64,000 bases of DNA from Mesorhizobium sp. B2-1-1 (GCF_006442975.2 NZ_CP083954.1:3479501-3543500); one strand, 5' to 3'. Shown: positions 18,023-28,930, numbered from the stretch's first letter. Translations and numbers: made by a program. Notes: a model not told the origin generated them from the letters alone.

Positions 18023-21000
18023 CTAGTGCAGGCGGCCGCTGGCGTGGGCCAGCATGGTGTAGACCTTGCCTGTATCCGATGTCAGGTAGGTCTGCGCCAT
18101 GATGTTGTCGCGGTCGTTGCGCGACACGTCCTTCAGCAGCTTCTCGAAATCATCGCAATAGCGGTCGACGGCGGCGCGGAACTCTGCCTCCGTCTGGTAC
18201 TTGCGACGGATCTCGTCGAACGTCTGCTGCCCCTTCAGCGTATAGAGCCGCCGCGTGAACACGTCACGCTCGCCGCGCCGGTACCGGTTCCACAGTTCGA
18301 TCGACGCATCGTGATCGATGGCCCGTGCGATGTCGACGGACAGCGAGTTCAGTGATTCCACGACGTGAAGCGGCGAACGCTGGGCAGGGGCGGCGCGCGG
18401 TGCTTCGGCGGGTGTTGCAGGCTTGGCTTCGTCCTCGCGTGACGCCCCGCTCAGGAGATCGCGCACCCAGCCGCCCTGTTGCGTGCGGGCGCCGGCGTCG
18501 GAACGCTGGCGCGGCGCCGTGTCGGCGGGGCGCTCCAGGTCAAGCGTGCCGCGTAGCGCCGTGCCGCCCGACGGCGCCTGCGGCGCGCGAAGTTCCGGCT
18601 GTGGCGCGGGAGCGCGGCGCGGCGGCTCTGCCGGGGCTTGCGGCGCCGGGCGCAAATTGCGAGATTCCGAGGGCTCTCCACCACTGCGGCCGGACTTCGC
18701 AACGATGTCCGAAAGCTCCTTCAGGGCGTTGATCTGCTCGGAAACCGCGCGGCGGATGGCCGATGTCGATTCCTTGGCCTCTTCCGGCATCTCGATGACG
18801 CCTTTCTTGAGCTCGGCGCGGGTGAGGTCGAGCTCGCTCTTGATGGCGCCGGCGGTGCGGCGCATCTCCTCGGTCGCGTCGGAGAAGCGCTTGGTTGCCG
18901 AATCGACGACGTCGGTGATGGCGTTGCGGATCTTGTCGGCCGATTCCAGCGTCCTGCCTTCCGCATTTTGCAGCGTCTGGCCGACCAGATTCTCGAACGA
19001 GCGCATGACCCTTTCGAGATCCTCCGACTTCTTGACCAGGCCGACAGCGAGATCCTCGAGTGAAGACTGCCTTTCTAGCGTGTGTTCGAGGTTGCTCTGG
19101 GCCGAGCTCAGGAGGTCCGAAGCACCGGCGAGCAGGCGGCTGTGTTCATCGAACTTGGTGGCGATCGACGCGACCTCGCGCAAGGTCGACGACGACAGTT
19201 CCGTCAGCCTTGTCGTGTTCGAATCGACCAGCCTTGCCGAGCTGGCGAAGGTCTGCGCCGCTTTCTCGGTGGTTGCCGCGAAGCTTTGCGTGCTGCCGGT
19301 CAGGCGTTCGTCCACCTGGCCGAGATTGGCCGCGGCCTGTTCGATCAGCTGACCGAGCTGCGCGCTCGACGTGGTCATTCGGCCGATCAGGTCGGCGACA
19401 CTGTCGGATAGCGACGAGCGGGCACCTTCGACCGCCGAAAGGGTCTCGGCGGTGCGGCTGGCGAGCGCGTTGACGAGGGCTGCGTTTTCGCTGCGCAGCT
19501 TCTCGGCGGCACGTTCGGTGACCTCTTCCATGCTCTTTTGCAGTTCCGAGCCGCCCTGGGCGAAACGCTCGACCAGCGGCCGCGCGGTCTCGTCGAGGAT
19601 CTTCGACATCTCCGCCGACCGTGCCGCAAGCATGGTGTTGAGCTCGCGGGTGTTGGCGCCGATCGTCTTGGCGGCGTCGTTGGTGCTCTGGCCGATATGC
19701 TGGCCGACCGCGGTAAAGGTCTCCGCGATGACATTGGCGCGCGACACGAGTTGCGCCTCGGCGCTCGACACCTGCTCGTTGAGCTTCTGGCCCATCGTCT
19801 CGGCGGTATGGGCGAGCCGGTTCTCGACGCTGGCGATCTGCTCTTCGACGCGGGCAGCAGCCGTTGCCGCGGTCGATGCGAGCCGCTCGTCGGCGCCGGC
19901 GAGCGCCTGCTCGATTTCACGGGCATGCGCGGCCAGCTCCTGGCCGGTCTGGCGCGCACGGTCGGCGACCCTCTGCTCTGTGCTGGTGAAGGCGCCGACG
20001 ATGCTCTGCGCATGTTCGCCGATGGTCGAGGTGCTGGCGGCGATGCGGGAAACCAGTCGGTTGTCCGCATCATCGAAGATGCGGGCGATTTCGGAGGCGC
20101 GGCCTGACAGCGCTTCCGAACCTTCGGCGATGCGCGAGACCAGGTGCTGGTCGGCGGCGTCGAAGATGCGGCCGAGATCCGCTGCACGCGCGGCAAGAGC
20201 TTCGGCCGATTCGCCGATGCGCATGCCGAGCCGCTGATCGGCGCCTTCGAAATTGCGCAGGATATCGCCGGCGCGGGCGGCCAGCGACTGTGCCGTTTCG
20301 ACGGCCCGGGCAACCAGCTTCTGGTCGGCCGCGTCGAAGGTGCCGGCAATCTCGCTCACCCGAGCCGCCAACTGGTCGGCGGTCTCCTGGGCGCGGGCGG
20401 CCAGCTTCTGGTCGGCCGCGTCGAACGTGCCGGCGATTTCGCTTGCACGGGCGGCAAGCTGATCGGCGGTTTCATGGGCTCGCGCCAGCAAGGAACTGGA
20501 CGCATCGTCCGCGCGGGCAAGCAAGGCGCTCGACGTGTCTTCCGCACGGGCGTGGAGACGGCGATCCGCCTCCTCGAAGGTGCGGGCGATGTCTTCGGCT
20601 CGAGCCAGCAGGGCGGCCGAGGTCTGCTCGGCGCGCTCGGCGATCTTGCGATCCGCATCGGAGAAGGCCTGGCCCGCCTGCTCATGCAGGACGCTGGTGA
20701 CTTCCAGGACCTTCTCGCGCAAGGCGCCGGCCACGAAGACGGCGCTCTTCTCGAGCACGTTGCGCACATTGTCTACGCCTGTCGACAGCGCACGCTCCAT
20801 GGTGCCCGCACGCTCCTCGATGATGCCGGTCTGGCGACTGAACGCCTGCTCGATCTTGTCCACGTCGGCGGCGATCGCAGCGGAGATGTCGGTGCTCCTG
20901 GCCGCGATCTGGTCGATGTGACCCGACAGTGAACGATCGATATCCTTGCGGGTCTCGGCGAGCCTGCCGAGATCGTCTTCCAGCGCGCGGCTCAGCACGT

Positions 21001-24000
21001 CGCGGCCTTCGGCCAGCTTGCCGACATGTCCGGCGATGATGCCGTCGAGATCGCCACGGCTCTCCGACAGCCTCTGCAAATCGGCCTCCAGCGCGCGCTT
21101 GAGGATGTCGCGGCCTTCGGCCAGCTTCTCGACCTGGCCGGCGACAAGGCCGTCGATGCTCGAGCGGCTTTCGGCCAGCTTGGCGAGATCGTCCTCGAGT
21201 GCCTTCGACAGCACCGAACGCTCCTGGACAAGCCGCTCGGAGTGGCTATTGACCAGTCCGTTGACGTTTTCCAGATCGTCTTCGAGTGCCTTCGACAGCG
21301 CCGAACGATCCTGGACAAGCCTTTCGGAGTGGCTGTTGACGAGACTGTTGACGTTTTCGAGGTCGGCTTCGAGCGCCCGGGCGAATTGTCCCCGATCTTC
21401 GACCAGTTTCTGGGACTGGTCGGCGACGGTGCTCTTGATCGTATTGAGATCGGCTTCCAGCGCACGGCGCAGGATGTCGCGGCCTTCCGCCAGCTTCTCG
21501 ACCTGGCCGGCCACCAGCCCGTCGATGCTCGAGCGGCTCTCGGCCAGCTTGGCGAGATCCTCCTCAAGCGCTTTCGACAAGGTCGAACGGTCCTGGACCA
21601 GCTTGTTCATGTGGTCGGCAATGACGCTGTTCACGTTCTGCAAGTCCGCCTCGAGAACCCGCGACAGCTGCCCGCGGTCCTCGGCCAGCCTCTCGGACTG
21701 GCTCGATATGACGCCCTTGATCGCGTTGAGGTCGGATTCCAGCGCCCGCCTGAGAATATCGCGGCCTTCGGCCAGTTTCTCGACCTGACCGGCGACCAGG
21801 CCGTCGATGCTCGAGCGGCTCTCGGCGAGCTTGGCAAGGTCGGCTTCAAGGGTCTGCGACAGCAGGCTGCGATCTTCGGCCAGGCGGCCCGAATGGTCTT
21901 CGATCAGCCCGCGTATGCTGGACAGATCGTCCTCCAGCGAACGGCCGAGCTGCGAGCGGTCTTCCGCCAGTTTGGCCGAATGCGCCTCGATGAGGTCCTT
22001 GATGCCGGCGATGTCGTTCTCCAGCGCCTTGGCGAGTACCGCGCGGCCCTCGGCGATCTTCTCGACCTGACCGGCGACAAGGCCATCAATGTCGGCGCGC
22101 GTGTCCACGAGCTTGCCGAGGTCGGTTTCGAGCGCGCGCGAGAGAATGTTGCGGCCCTCGGCCAGCTTGCCAACATGTCCAGCAACCATTTCGTCAATGA
22201 TTGTACGGGCTTGCACCAGCTTTCCGGAGTCTTCGTTGAGAGCCTGGGAGAGCCGGTTGCGGCCTTCTTCCAGCCTTTCGAGGTGGCTGCCGAGCGAAGC
22301 GTCGATGGCAGCGCGCGATTCGTTGACCTTGCGCAGATCTTCTTCGAGAGCGCGCGCGATCAGGCTGCGGCCTTCGGCCAGCTTCTGCACCTGGTCGGTT
22401 ACCGCAGCATCGATGCCGGCACGGCTCTCGGCGAACTTGGCCAGATCGGCCTGCATCGCGGCCGCCATGCGCTCGCGGCTCTCGGAAAGGCTGCGGCTGT
22501 GATTTTCGACCGCTTCTTCTATGCCCACGCGGGCATCGGCAAGCCGCTGGATATCGGCATCGAACGAGCGCGAGACGACGTGGCGCGCCGCTTCCATGCG
22601 TCCGGCGAAATCGCTGGCGCGCGCTTCGAGCATGGACGAGGTCGACGTGACGATATCGGCCATGTCGGCGCCGATCTGGGTCTTGCCCTGGTCGATCATC
22701 GCCGTCAGCGTGTCCTTGCTCTCGGCGAAGGTGTGGGCGATTTCGCGCGCGCGTTCGACCAGCGTTTCGTTGATCTGCCGGGCACGGGCTTCGAGTGCTG
22801 CGTTGAGCTTCTGCGTGCCGGTGTCGAGAGCCTCGGCGCGGGTCTGGAACTCGCTGATCAGCGCCTGGCCGCGCTCGGCGAGCGTGCGCTCGATGCCGTT
22901 GAGGCTGGCCTCGAATTCCGAATTGAGTGTGCGCGCGGCGCCACCAAGCAGCGACACCATGCCGTTGGTGCGATCGTCGAGCAGGTCGGTCAACGACCGG
23001 GTCAGGCCGTCTGTCGTGTCCGTCAGCTTGGCGATGCGCGTGTCGAGCAGGCTGGCGAAAGCCTCGCCGGAAGTCGAAAGCTTGTCGGTTATGGTGTCGA
23101 GCCGTCCTTCCACCGAATCGAAGATCGACAGCGAGCTTTCGTTGATGCGGTCGATAAGCGTGTCGCCGGAATTGGTGATGGTCATCGACAGTTTGGTCGA
23201 TGCATTGAGAATGCTGTCGCGGATGAGGTCGCTGGCAGCGCCGATTTCGTCCTTGAGGGTGTCGTGCGCGCCGGCGATCGAAGCGCGAACCCGCTCCGCA
23301 TGGCCGACGACCGCCTCGCGCTCGCTGCCGAGCCCGTCGACGAGCGAGCGGATGCGGGTTTCGTTTTCCGAATAGGAGCGCTCGATCTGGTTGACCTCGC
23401 TGTGGACCAGCGTTTCCAGTTCGACGGCGCGGGCCAGCGTGCGTTCGATGCCTTCGCCCATGGCGGCCACCTCGCGGCGGACGGCCTGGCCGATCATCAT
23501 GACGCGATCCTGGGCCATGTTTTCCGGCTCGGTGAGGCGGAAGGCCACTTCCGTCATCGACTGGGCGGCGATGCGCATGTCCTGCGCGCGGCGAATCATG
23601 GCGGCGAAGGCCCAAAACAGGATGACCGGCACGATGGCCGCGACAGCAAGGCCGATCAGTTCGGGACGGGCGAAGAACTGGTCGAGCGTGCGGATCCTCC
23701 AGATGCTCGGCCCGAAGAGGAGGTTGGCCAATCCGCCCGCGCCGGCGATCCAGGCCAGCGAAACGAAGGCGATAACCCAGTAGATCGTGTTCGAGGCGCG
23801 CCGGTTGAGGCTGTGCAGAAGCGTCTTGTAATCCTTCTGACGATCGTCATTGGCCGGCGAGAAGCCGGCGGGCTGACCGCCATTGCGTGTTTCGACGGGG
23901 CGCAGTTCGGCGGGTCTGGTCTTTGGCGCGGGATTCGCGGCCTGGGCTTGGTTGACGACGGGTGCCTGCGTCTGATTGCGTCCCTCGCGCGCCAATTCGT

Positions 24001-24160
24001 CGGCGGCCTGGGATATCTGCGCTTCCAGATCTTCCATCGAGGCCGCTATATCGAGGTCGCCGCTGCCGGTGTCGCCGCTGAGGTCGAGATCGAGTGCCTT
24101 CTCGAGTTCCCTGGCCACATCATTGTCCAGAGATCTGGTCGTCGTTGTTTTCTTCGCCAT
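18023..24160 (-). CDS. gpr: Growth pole ring protein (GPR) homologue, giant helical-repeat protein
   Basis: A 2045-residue protein. After an acidic N-terminus and a Q/P/A-rich linker come two transmembrane helices (about residues 125-147 and 168-189). About 1600 residues of helical sequence without tryptophan-rich domains follow, including a block of 29/36-residue repeats (558-1084) and a block of 29-residue repeats (1164-1446). Then come a proline-rich linker (about 1800-1928) and a conserved C-terminal domain (1929-2045). Size, membrane anchor and apolipoprotein-like helices match the Agrobacterium GPR protein, which forms a ring at the growing pole and is needed for polar growth; the identification rests on that resemblance. 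The ATG at 24160 (MAKKTTTTRS) is chosen; an in-frame extension of 64 codons looks non-coding. A terminator follows. Confidence 0.75.
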   Translation of the reverse strand: MAKKTTTTRSLDNDVARELEKALDLDLSGDTGSGDLDIAASMEDLEAQISQAADELAREGRNQTQAPVVNQAQAANPAPKTRPAELRPVETRNGGQPAGFSPANDDRQKDYKTLLHSLNRRASNTIYWVIAFVSLAWIAGAGGLANLLFGPSIWRIRTLDQFFARPELIGLAVAAIVPVILFWAFAAMIRRAQDMRIAAQSMTEVAFRLTEPENMAQDRVMMIGQAVRREVAAMGEGIERTLARAVELETLVHSEVNQIERSYSENETRIRSLVDGLGSEREAVVGHAERVRASIAGAHDTLKDEIGAASDLIRDSILNASTKLSMTITNSGDTLIDRINESSLSIFDSVEGRLDTITDKLSTSGEAFASLLDTRIAKLTDTTDGLTRSLTDLLDDRTNGMVSLLGGAARTLNSEFEASLNGIERTLAERGQALISEFQTRAEALDTGTQKLNAALEARARQINETLVERAREIAHTFAESKDTLTAMIDQGKTQIGADMADIVTSTSSMLEARASDFAGRMEAARHVVSRSFDADIQRLADARVGIEEAVENHSRSLSESRERMAAAMQADLAKFAESRAGIDAAVTDQVQKLAEGRSLIARALEEDLRKVNESRAAIDASLGSHLERLEEGRNRLSQALNEDSGKLVQARTIIDEMVAGHVGKLAEGRNILSRALETDLGKLVDTRADIDGLVAGQVEKIAEGRAVLAKALENDIAGIKDLIEAHSAKLAEDRSQLGRSLEDDLSSIRGLIEDHSGRLAEDRSLLSQTLEADLAKLAESRSSIDGLVAGQVEKLAEGRDILRRALESDLNAIKGVISSQSERLAEDRGQLSRVLEADLQNVNSVIADHMNKLVQDRSTLSKALEEDLAKLAESRSSIDGLVAGQVEKLAEGRDILRRALEADLNTIKSTVADQSQKLVEDRGQFARALEADLENVNSLVNSHSERLVQDRSALSKALEDDLENVNGLVNSHSERLVQERSVLSKALEDDLAKLAESRSSIDGLVAGQVEKLAEGRDILKRALEADLQRLSESRGDLDGIIAGHVGKLAEGRDVLSRALEDDLGRLAETRKDIDRSLSGHIDQIAARSTDISAAIAADVDKIEQAFSRQTGIIEERAGTMERALSTGVDNVRNVLEKSAVFVAGALREKVLEVTSVLHEQAGQAFSDADRKIAERAEQTSAALLARAEDIARTFEEADRRLHARAEDTSSALLARADDASSSLLARAHETADQLAARASEIAGTFDAADQKLAARAQETADQLAARVSEIAGTFDAADQKLVARAVETAQSLAARAGDILRNFEGADQRLGMRIGESAEALAARAADLGRIFDAADQHLVSRIAEGSEALSGRASEIARIFDDADNRLVSRIAASTSTIGEHAQSIVGAFTSTEQRVADRARQTGQELAAHAREIEQALAGADERLASTAATAAARVEEQIASVENRLAHTAETMGQKLNEQVSSAEAQLVSRANVIAETFTAVGQHIGQSTNDAAKTIGANTRELNTMLAARSAEMSKILDETARPLVERFAQGGSELQKSMEEVTERAAEKLRSENAALVNALASRTAETLSAVEGARSSLSDSVADLIGRMTTSSAQLGQLIEQAAANLGQVDERLTGSTQSFAATTEKAAQTFASSARLVDSNTTRLTELSSSTLREVASIATKFDEHSRLLAGASDLLSSAQSNLEHTLERQSSLEDLAVGLVKKSEDLERVMRSFENLVGQTLQNAEGRTLESADKIRNAITDVVDSATKRFSDATEEMRRTAGAIKSELDLTRAELKKGVIEMPEEAKESTSAIRRAVSEQINALKELSDIVAKSGRSGGEPSESRNLRPAPQAPAEPPRRAPAPQPELRAPQAPSGGTALRGTLDLERPADTAPRQRSDAGARTQQGGWVRDLLSGASREDEAKPATPAEAPRAAPAQRSPLHVVESLNSLSVDIARAIDHDASIELWNRYRRGERDVFTRRLYTLKGQQTFDEIRRKYQTEAEFRAAVDRYCDDFEKLLKDVSRNDRDNIMAQTYLTSDTGKVYTMLAHASGRLH
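19823..20671 (-). repeat. Second block of 29-residue repeats inside gpr
   Basis: Residues 1164-1446 contain nine units beginning with a form of x-x-F-x-x-A-D-Q-x-L and ending with A-x-x-I-A. Eight are exactly 29 residues; the second is 51, which equals 29 plus a 22-residue insertion (LLARA-type helix). The sequence is unlike that of the first block but the period is the same. Confidence 0.75.
20909..22489 (-). repeat. 16 tandem 29- or 36-residue helical repeats inside gpr
   Basis: Residues 558-1084 of the GPR homologue consist of 16 consecutive units, each starting with a form of L-A-E-G/D-R and then L-x-x-A-L-E-x-D-L. By my count the lengths run 36,36,36,36,29,29,36,29,29,36,29,29,29,36,36,36. 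The 36-residue units add a seven-residue segment near LAESRSSIDG before the closing VAGQVEK. At DNA level several units are nearly identical, notably around 21125, 21494, 21777 and 22062. Confidence 0.8.
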
Positions 24161-24432
24161 GCCTTCGCTACCCTGTACTAGCTGCCGCGGGCTTATGATT
24201 TTGGTTGTCGCACCCACGCGCAGGAGGCTGAAAATGGACCCCTCGTATCGTAATGACACAGGGGGGTAAAGAAAACATGCATTCCGCGGGATACGTAAAA
24301 CTTTAAATATAAGGTTAACGGAAGCGTGATTCCGGCGCCGCTTTCGCAACATTTTTTCCGGCCATCCATTAACCCGTTGTCCATTGGATTCGCCTAGTTT
24401 TTCAGGCGGCCGAAGAAGCGGAGTTCGAGTTC

Positions 24433-24801
24433 ATGCGTGGCGAAAGCGGCATTGCCTTCTCAATGCCCGGGGGCGATGTATCGGGAACGAGGCGGTCCCG
24501 ACCGGTCGATTTGGCACACCTTGCGCGGCAGACGATGGGCGACCGCGGCCTCGAACAGGAGGTGTTGGCGCTCTTTGTACAACAGGCGCTGTCGGTGCGC
24601 GACAGGATAGTCGATGCGGACATCAAGGACCGGCTGCTCCTGGCGCACGGTCTGAAGGGTTCGGCGCGCGGTGTCGGGGCTTTTGCCATTGCCGATTGCG
24701 CCACCGAGATAGAACGGCAGCCGGAAGACAGCCAGACGCTCACGCGGCTCGGCAAGCTGATCGACGAAGTGCGCGATTTCATCGCCGCAATCAACCGCTA
24801 G
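24433..24801 (+). CDS. Hpt (histidine phosphotransfer) domain protein
   Basis: A 122-residue protein with one Hpt domain. The phosphoacceptor histidine lies in LAHGLKGSARGVGA, the typical A-H-x-L-K-G-S motif. Nothing else is attached, so it would act as a cytoplasmic phosphorelay intermediate between a hybrid kinase and a response regulator. It is not ChpT, which is larger and has a degenerate kinase fold. It is transcribed divergently from gpr across 272 bases; the kinase partner is not evident here, although a hybrid kinase (cckA) lies 15 kb away. Confidence 0.85.
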   Translation: MRGESGIAFSMPGGDVSGTRRSRPVDLAHLARQTMGDRGLEQEVLALFVQQALSVRDRIVDADIKDRLLLAHGLKGSARGVGAFAIADCATEIERQPEDSQTLTRLGKLIDEVRDFIAAINR

Positions 24802-24899
24802 GCCGGTTTGTGGAAAAACGTCACCGAGCGGCGCTTTCTCGCCGCAGTTGACTTGTGTGCCCGAGTGATTATCTCGGCGGAAACTCCCTCAGGTGACAA

Positions 24900-25220
24900 A
24901 TGACCAAACTGACCTTCATTGCCCATGACGGCACACATTTCGACGTGGATGCCGAGAACGGCTCGACGGTCATGGAAAACGCCATCCGCAATGCCGTGCC
25001 GGGTATCGAAGCGGAGTGCGGCGGCGCCTGCGCCTGTGCAACCTGCCACGTCTATGTCGACGAGGCCTGGACGGCGGAAGTCGGCGAGCCGGAAGCAATG
25101 GAAGAGGACATGCTGGACTTTGCCTACGACGTCCAGCCGAATTCGCGGCTATCGTGCCAGATCAAGGTGCGCGACGCGCTCGACGGACTGGTGGTGCGGG
25201 TGCCCGAGCGCCAAGGCTAA
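24900..25220 (+). CDS. [2Fe-2S] ferredoxin, adrenodoxin type
   Basis: A 106-residue electron carrier. Cluster ligands follow the vertebrate/bacterial adrenodoxin spacing: C40, C46, C49 in [11 protein letters not shown] and C86 in [14 protein letters not shown] a few bases upstream supports the ATG. Such ferredoxins serve cytochrome P450s or Fe-S cluster assembly. A ferredoxin-NADP reductase is the next gene on the same strand (333-base gap), a plausible electron donor. Confidence 0.9.
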   Translation: MTKLTFIAHDGTHFDVDAENGSTVMENAIRNAVPGIEAECGGACACATCHVYVDEAWTAEVGEPEAMEEDMLDFAYDVQPNSRLSCQIKVRDALDGLVVRVPERQG

Positions 25221-26588
<1,368 letters not shown>

Positions 26589-26599
26589 CGCGTATCGCT

Positions 26600-28075
26600 T
26601 CAGTCCGCCAGCACGGGGGCCTCGGGATGGCCGCGCAGCGGTTTTTCGGGCATCAGGCTGAGCGTCAGCAGCGCCATGACCAACATCACCACGGCGGCGA
26701 CGAAGATCAGCCCGAAGGCGGCAGCTTCGGCACCGGCGCCGGTCGCCTGCGCGCCTTCGCCCGCCAGCGGCAGCCCGTTGCCCAAGGCGACCGCACCGAG
26801 GATAGCAACGCCGAGCGCGCTGCCCAGCGAGCGCAGGAACGTCAGCACGCCGGTGGCGACGCCAAGGTGCCTGGGGTCGACGGCGTTCTGGACAGACACC
26901 GTGGCCACCGGAAAGGTGGTTCCGCTGCCGAGCCCGACGCACGTCGTCAGGATCTCGACAACCAGCAGCGAGGCGTGCCCCGCCACCAGGCTGAGGACGC
27001 CGAGGCATAGAACGGCGAAGCCCAATCCGACCATGGCGATCCGCTTGTAATGGACGAAACGCGGAATGGTGCGCCCGCTGAATGTCGCGCCGGCCACCGT
27101 GCCAAGCATCAGCCCCAGGAGGGCGGTGCCGGATTCGCTCGCCGACAGGCCGATGACCGACTGGAGATAGACCGGCAGGTAGACAGACAGGCCGATATTG
27201 GCCGCCTGCAGAAGGAACATGGAGAGCGTGCCGGCAAGGACGATCGGGTTGCTCAGCACCTCGAGCGAAATCAGCGGCTCGGTTGCGCGCAGCAGCCGCA
27301 GCGCAAAGGCGCCCCACAGGACCAGGGAACTGGCGATCAGCCCGAGGATCTCCGTCGACAGCCAGGGGTATTCGCTGCCGCCCCAGTTCAACGCCAGAAG
27401 CAGCAGGGCCGTGGCGGCGACGAGAAGCAGCGCGCCGAGCCCGTCTATGCGGTGCCGTCTTGCCGCGACCGGCAGCTTGCGCAGCGGCTTGTTGATGATG
27501 GCCATGGCCAGGATGCCGAGCGGAATGTTGATCCAGAAGATCAGCGACCAATGGAGATGTTCAGCGAACGTGCCGCCGAGCAACGGCCCGGCGATGCTGG
27601 CGACTGCCCATGTGCCCGAGATCCAGGCCGCATAGCGTGCCCGCTCGCGTGGCGGCACAAGGTCGCCGATGACGGTCTGCGCCAGGGCAAAAAGCCCGCC
27701 GCCGCCGGCGCCCTGGATCGCGCGGCCGATCACCAGCACGAACATGTTGGGCGCCATCGCACTGACCAGCGAGCCGGCGAGGAAGATGAGGATCGCGCCA
27801 TAGACGGTCGGCCGGCGGCCGTAGACGTCGGAGATCTTGCCGTAGAGCGGCGCCATGGCGGTTGCGGTCAGGAGATATCCGGTCACTATCCAGGGCAGGT
27901 ACTCGGCGTGGCCGAGCGCTCGCGCGATGGTCGGCATGGCCGGTGCCACAATGGTCTGGTCAAGTGCTGCCAGCAGCATCGACAGGAGAACGCCGCCGAT
28001 AATGGCGTTCTTTTCGCTTTCCGTCAGCGGCGCGCTCGCGGCCGCCACGGCCTGCTTGTCGACAGCCTGGTCCAT
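26600..28075 (-). CDS. MFS multidrug efflux transporter, 14-TM (EmrB/QacA type)
   Basis: A 491-residue proton-coupled drug exporter. Motif C-like and A-like sequences are present: LAALDQTIVAPAMPTIA in helix 1, GKISDVYGRRP in loop 2-3, and AGPLLGG in helix 5. About 14 hydrophobic segments are visible. No membrane-fusion (EmrA) partner is adjacent. It converges on the ferredoxin reductase, stop codons 11 bases apart. The drug range cannot be inferred. Confidence 0.87.
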   Translation of the reverse strand: MDQAVDKQAVAAASAPLTESEKNAIIGGVLLSMLLAALDQTIVAPAMPTIARALGHAEYLPWIVTGYLLTATAMAPLYGKISDVYGRRPTVYGAILIFLAGSLVSAMAPNMFVLVIGRAIQGAGGGGLFALAQTVIGDLVPPRERARYAAWISGTWAVASIAGPLLGGTFAEHLHWSLIFWINIPLGILAMAIINKPLRKLPVAARRHRIDGLGALLLVAATALLLLALNWGGSEYPWLSTEILGLIASSLVLWGAFALRLLRATEPLISLEVLSNPIVLAGTLSMFLLQAANIGLSVYLPVYLQSVIGLSASESGTALLGLMLGTVAGATFSGRTIPRFVHYKRIAMVGLGFAVLCLGVLSLVAGHASLLVVEILTTCVGLGSGTTFPVATVSVQNAVDPRHLGVATGVLTFLRSLGSALGVAILGAVALGNGLPLAGEGAQATGAGAEAAAFGLIFVAAVVMLVMALLTLSLMPEKPLRGHPEAPVLAD

Positions 28076-28312
28076 AGTCTTTCGTCCATATGCTTGCGCG
28101 CCGTACGGTGCGTCGGCCGGGCTAGCCGTTGCATCCGCGGCGCGATCGGTCGTGATGCTCGTGTTTGAAAGTTCGTGCCCTTGCCAACCCCTGATATGTC
28201 GTCCCGTATAGGCCGATTTCGACCGTTGCCCGAAAATTTTTCGAAGCTGGCACTACGCTTCGGCCCGGTTGGCTCGCACCGCCGCCCCTTTAGGCGACAT
28301 GCATCAGGACAT

Positions 28313-28930
28313 TCAGGTCGGCGGCAACCGGCCGTTGCCGATGCGCTCGACGCGATAGCGCAGGAGCCGCAGGATGCGGCTTTCGAAATTGACGCTTTCG
28401 ACACGATCGAACTGCACCTGGGCACGGTCGTGTCTGGCGAGAATGGCGGCGGTGATCTGGGCGGCCTTGGCCTTCGCCGCATCGCAGTCCTTCTGCGGGT
28501 AAGCGGCTTTCAGCGCGTCTTCCAGTTCGCGGGCGTGATTCTTGGCGATCTCGACATGGCGTTCCTCATGGCGCTTGATGTCGGCCGACAGCGTGTCCCA
28601 GAACAGCCGCACATCCGCGTCGGCCTTGCGTGGACGGCGCCATTCGGGAAGGATAACCTTGACCTTGACGGTCACCGCGGCATCGGCGATCCGGCAGGAG
28701 CCGGACTGCCCGGCATAGCTGATGCGCGTGGTGAAGGCCATCTGTGTGGCGCCGGGATGCCGCGAGCCCGTGCTCTTCACCTGCGGACCACGTTTGGAAA
28801 GCTGTGCCTCGATGTCTTCTAGCGTCCTGCCGCCGACGGCGAAGTAGCTATATGTCTTGACGAGATTGGCCGCGCCCGCCGGAACGGCGGTGGCGGCAAG
28901 CAGCAATGCGCAAAGCAGGGTTCGTTTCAT
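28313..28930 (-). CDS. DUF922 exported protein, putative zinc-dependent peptidase
   Basis: A 205-residue protein with a signal peptide (RTLLCALLLAATAVPAGAA). The DUF922 core shows VKVKVILPEWRRP and then RHEERHVEIAKNHA, an H-E-x-x-H zinc-peptidase-like motif. The ATG at 28930 is chosen because the signal peptide starts there and AGAGG lies upstream; the in-frame extension to 29338 is antisense to folP. Periplasmic location is inferred; no substrate is known to me. It is divergent from folP. Confidence 0.75.
   Translation of the reverse strand: MKRTLLCALLLAATAVPAGAANLVKTYSYFAVGGRTLEDIEAQLSKRGPQVKSTGSRHPGATQMAFTTRISYAGQSGSCRIADAAVTVKVKVILPEWRRPRKADADVRLFWDTLSADIKRHEERHVEIAKNHARELEDALKAAYPQKDCDAAKAKAAQITAAILARHDRAQVQFDRVESVNFESRILRLLRYRVERIGNGRLPPT

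Noticed and set aside
21026..24181. 1051-codon plus-strand frame opposite gpr
   Set aside because: A shadow of the repeated minus-strand gene; its apparent repeats mirror those of gpr.
24234..24269. 11-codon frame with a good Shine-Dalgarno (GGAGG) between gpr and the Hpt gene
   Set aside because: Too short to separate from chance and without further support; not called as a gene.
24303..24318. CtrA-like TTAA pair upstream of gpr and the Hpt gene
   Set aside because: The two TTAA elements are separated by 8 bases (TTAA-ATATAAGG-TTAA), not the 7 of the CtrA consensus, and the flanks do not match the extended motif.
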